Assembly (NCBI GenBank): GCA_017483805.1
Contig: JAFUUL010000011.1
Location: forward strand, 1-33,471
Direction of reading: 5' to 3'
Origin: Prevotella sp.
Lineage (GTDB): Bacteria; Bacteroidota; Bacteroidia; Bacteroidales; Bacteroidaceae
DNA length: 33,471 bases
Shown here: positions 32,746-33,471 of the stretch, piece by piece
Numbering within the stretch: position 1 is the first letter of the stretch
How the letters are laid out: each line of letters opens with the position of its first letter
Position numbers and translations under genes: made by a program
The notes under the pieces: generated by a model
What the model was told of the DNA's origin: nothing
The model's input: the letters and a program-made list of their open reading frames with translations, nothing else
Databases searched by the model: none

Positions 32746-33144
32746 TTATTTTGTTTTCCCCAGGATAATCTCCACGAAGTCCTTAGGCAGAACCACGTTG
32801 CTTAACTCGATGGCACTACAGAAGAGCGGAGCAATCTCTTCTGGCGTGAAGCCCGCTATGCCACAGCCAATGCGTGTGACCAGAAATTTGTACTCAGGAT
32901 GCTCAAGTGCAAAACGATAGAACTCATCCACATAAGACTTGATAGTTTCCACTCCACCTTGCATCGTGGGTATAGCATAACTCCTACCCTGCAGGCCTAC
33001 GCCCTGTCCCCATACTGCACCGAACTCCTCCAATGCAATACGGGCAGCACCCCCACCATGATAACCTTCAAGGTTGCTGCCAAATACAAAAATCTCGTTC
33101 TCCTTCAGTTCTCTAATGAACTCTGGTGTATATTCGTTGTACAT
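32746..33144 (-). CDS. Macro-domain-like protein (132 aa)
   Basis: The product resembles small Macro/Appr-1''-p-processing-like proteins: EIFVFGSNLEGYHGGGAARIA (glycine-rich loop), WGQGVGLQGRSYAIPTM and FLVTRIGCGIAGF are the conserved strands and loops. These domains bind or hydrolyse ADP-ribose, though this subgroup, often linked to phages, is uncharacterised. The ATG at 33144 was chosen because the -7 element (33152-33159) would make an earlier start at 33165 lie inside the promoter. No signal peptide. It is divergent from the last ORF of the window and followed by a gene relic. Confidence 0.65.
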   Translation of the reverse strand: MYNEYTPEFIRELKENEIFVFGSNLEGYHGGGAARIALEEFGAVWGQGVGLQGRSYAIPTMQGGVETIKSYVDEFYRFALEHPEYKFLVTRIGCGIAGFTPEEIAPLFCSAIELSNVVLPKDFVEIILGKTK

Positions 33145-33151
33145 AACGCCA

Positions 33152-33159
33152 CAAAGATA
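33152..33159 (-). promoter_or_regulatory. -7 element of the macro-like gene, next to its ATG
   Basis: Minus-strand TATCTTTG ends 7 nt before the ATG, so transcription should start at or within about 3 nt of the start codon. The -33 element is not evident. Confidence 0.5.
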
Positions 33160-33250
33160 CAACAAAAATTCGAATTTATATCCTTTTATGCAATTTTAAT
33201 CGTTAAACAATATTAACAAGAAAAGTTTTTCTGCTTCCTTTACAAGTTTG

Positions 33251-33350
33251 GTGACGGGAGCCGTCACAATTGATTTTTGTAAAATGACTACTTTCGCACC
33301 GTGTTACGAAAGTCGTGACATGTAAGATTAAATAAAACAAAGTAGTCATG
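33251..33350. promoter_or_regulatory. Cluster of inverted repeats upstream of the last ORF
   Basis: Three elements are seen. GTGACGG (33251-33257) and CCGTCAC (33261-33267) are a perfect palindrome around GAG. ACTACTTTCG (33287-33296) and CGAAAGTCGT (33307-33316) are inverted arms with one mismatch, overlapping a -7-like TACTTTCG (33289-33296). TGACTACTTT (33285-33294) is perfectly inverted as AAAGTAGTCA at 33339-33348, which includes the first base of the ATG. These may be operators of an autoregulator. Confidence 0.55.
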
Positions 33351-33471
33351 CTAAGAGAACAATTAGTTGACACGTGTTCGAGGATGATACTCGACACAAT
33401 GAGAAACCGTCGCGGATGGCTGAGATTCGTAAGCACAGAGTCACAGGTCAATCGCAAGTATTTCAATTGCA
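33348..33471 (+). CDS. 5' end of an unknown ORF, possibly a DNA-binding protein
   Basis: From the ATG at 33348 the frame is open to the window end (41 codons): MLREQLVDTCSRMILDTMRN followed by a basic stretch RRGWLRFVSTESQVNRKYF. The Arg-rich, helix-forming segment resembles the entry to a helix-turn-helix, but this is a guess. Its upstream region is dense with inverted repeats. Codon composition is less GC-rich than the housekeeping genes. Confidence 0.5.
   Translation, partial: MLREQLVDTCSRMILDTMRNRRGWLRFVSTESQVNRKYFNC

Noticed and set aside
33203-33466. 87-codon minus-strand open frame at the right end
   Set aside because: It covers the divergent promoter region and inverted repeats, and lies opposite a better supported plus-strand start at 33348.

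Overview
The window looks like a chromosomal segment of a GC-rich member of the Bacteroidales, most likely Prevotellaceae. The evidence is the repeated promoter signature (TTTG at about -33, TAnnTTTG at about -7), the scarcity of Shine-Dalgarno sites, and family markers such as DUF4270, DUF4295, DUF4369-thioredoxin lipoproteins, a PPi-dependent phosphofructokinase and a short glycogen/starch synthase next to panC/panD. The species cannot be fixed from sequence alone. Most of the content is housekeeping; there is no prophage, complete insertion sequence, CRISPR array or recognisable defence cassette.

Layout. 1-3600: end of a peptidoglycan amidase, a LUD-domain protein, and the opposed pair pfp plus a membrane-anchored GH25 muramidase. 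3763-10064: a tightly packed plus-strand chain (89-aa unknown, lysophospholipid acyltransferase, large secreted amidase, 111-aa unknown, YgiQ radical SAM protein, PP2C-like protein) in which neighbours abut or overlap. 10123-12946: tRNA-Arg(TCT), a ThiE-like protein, prs and a TlpA-like lipoprotein. 12981-16820: a minus-strand group (short glycogen synthase, DUF4270 lipoprotein, an unlisted 43-aa ORF) divergent from panC-panD. 16828-23019: minus-strand helicase, iron alcohol dehydrogenase, glycosyltransferase and flippase, with a 22-bp palindromic repeat array between the helicase and dehydrogenase genes. 23093-26024: three overlapping glycosyltransferase genes. 26082-29838: minus-strand L28-L33-DUF4295, tsaD-pncC, mtgA and an OmpA-like lipoprotein. 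29980-33471: proS, a GH43 enzyme, a macro-like protein, a gene relic and the start of a further ORF.

How it fits together. Cell-envelope work is over-represented: three peptidoglycan hydrolases, a transglycosylase, an OmpA-type anchor, an acyltransferase, and a flippase with four glycosyltransferases that probably build a surface glycan or the glycan of secreted proteins. The most promising places for something undescribed are the 3763-10064 chain with its two unknown small proteins, the palindromic 22-bp array at 19253-19345, the heptamer repeats that occupy the -33 position of two promoters, two apparently leaderless promoters, and the three-copy motif around the last ORF.
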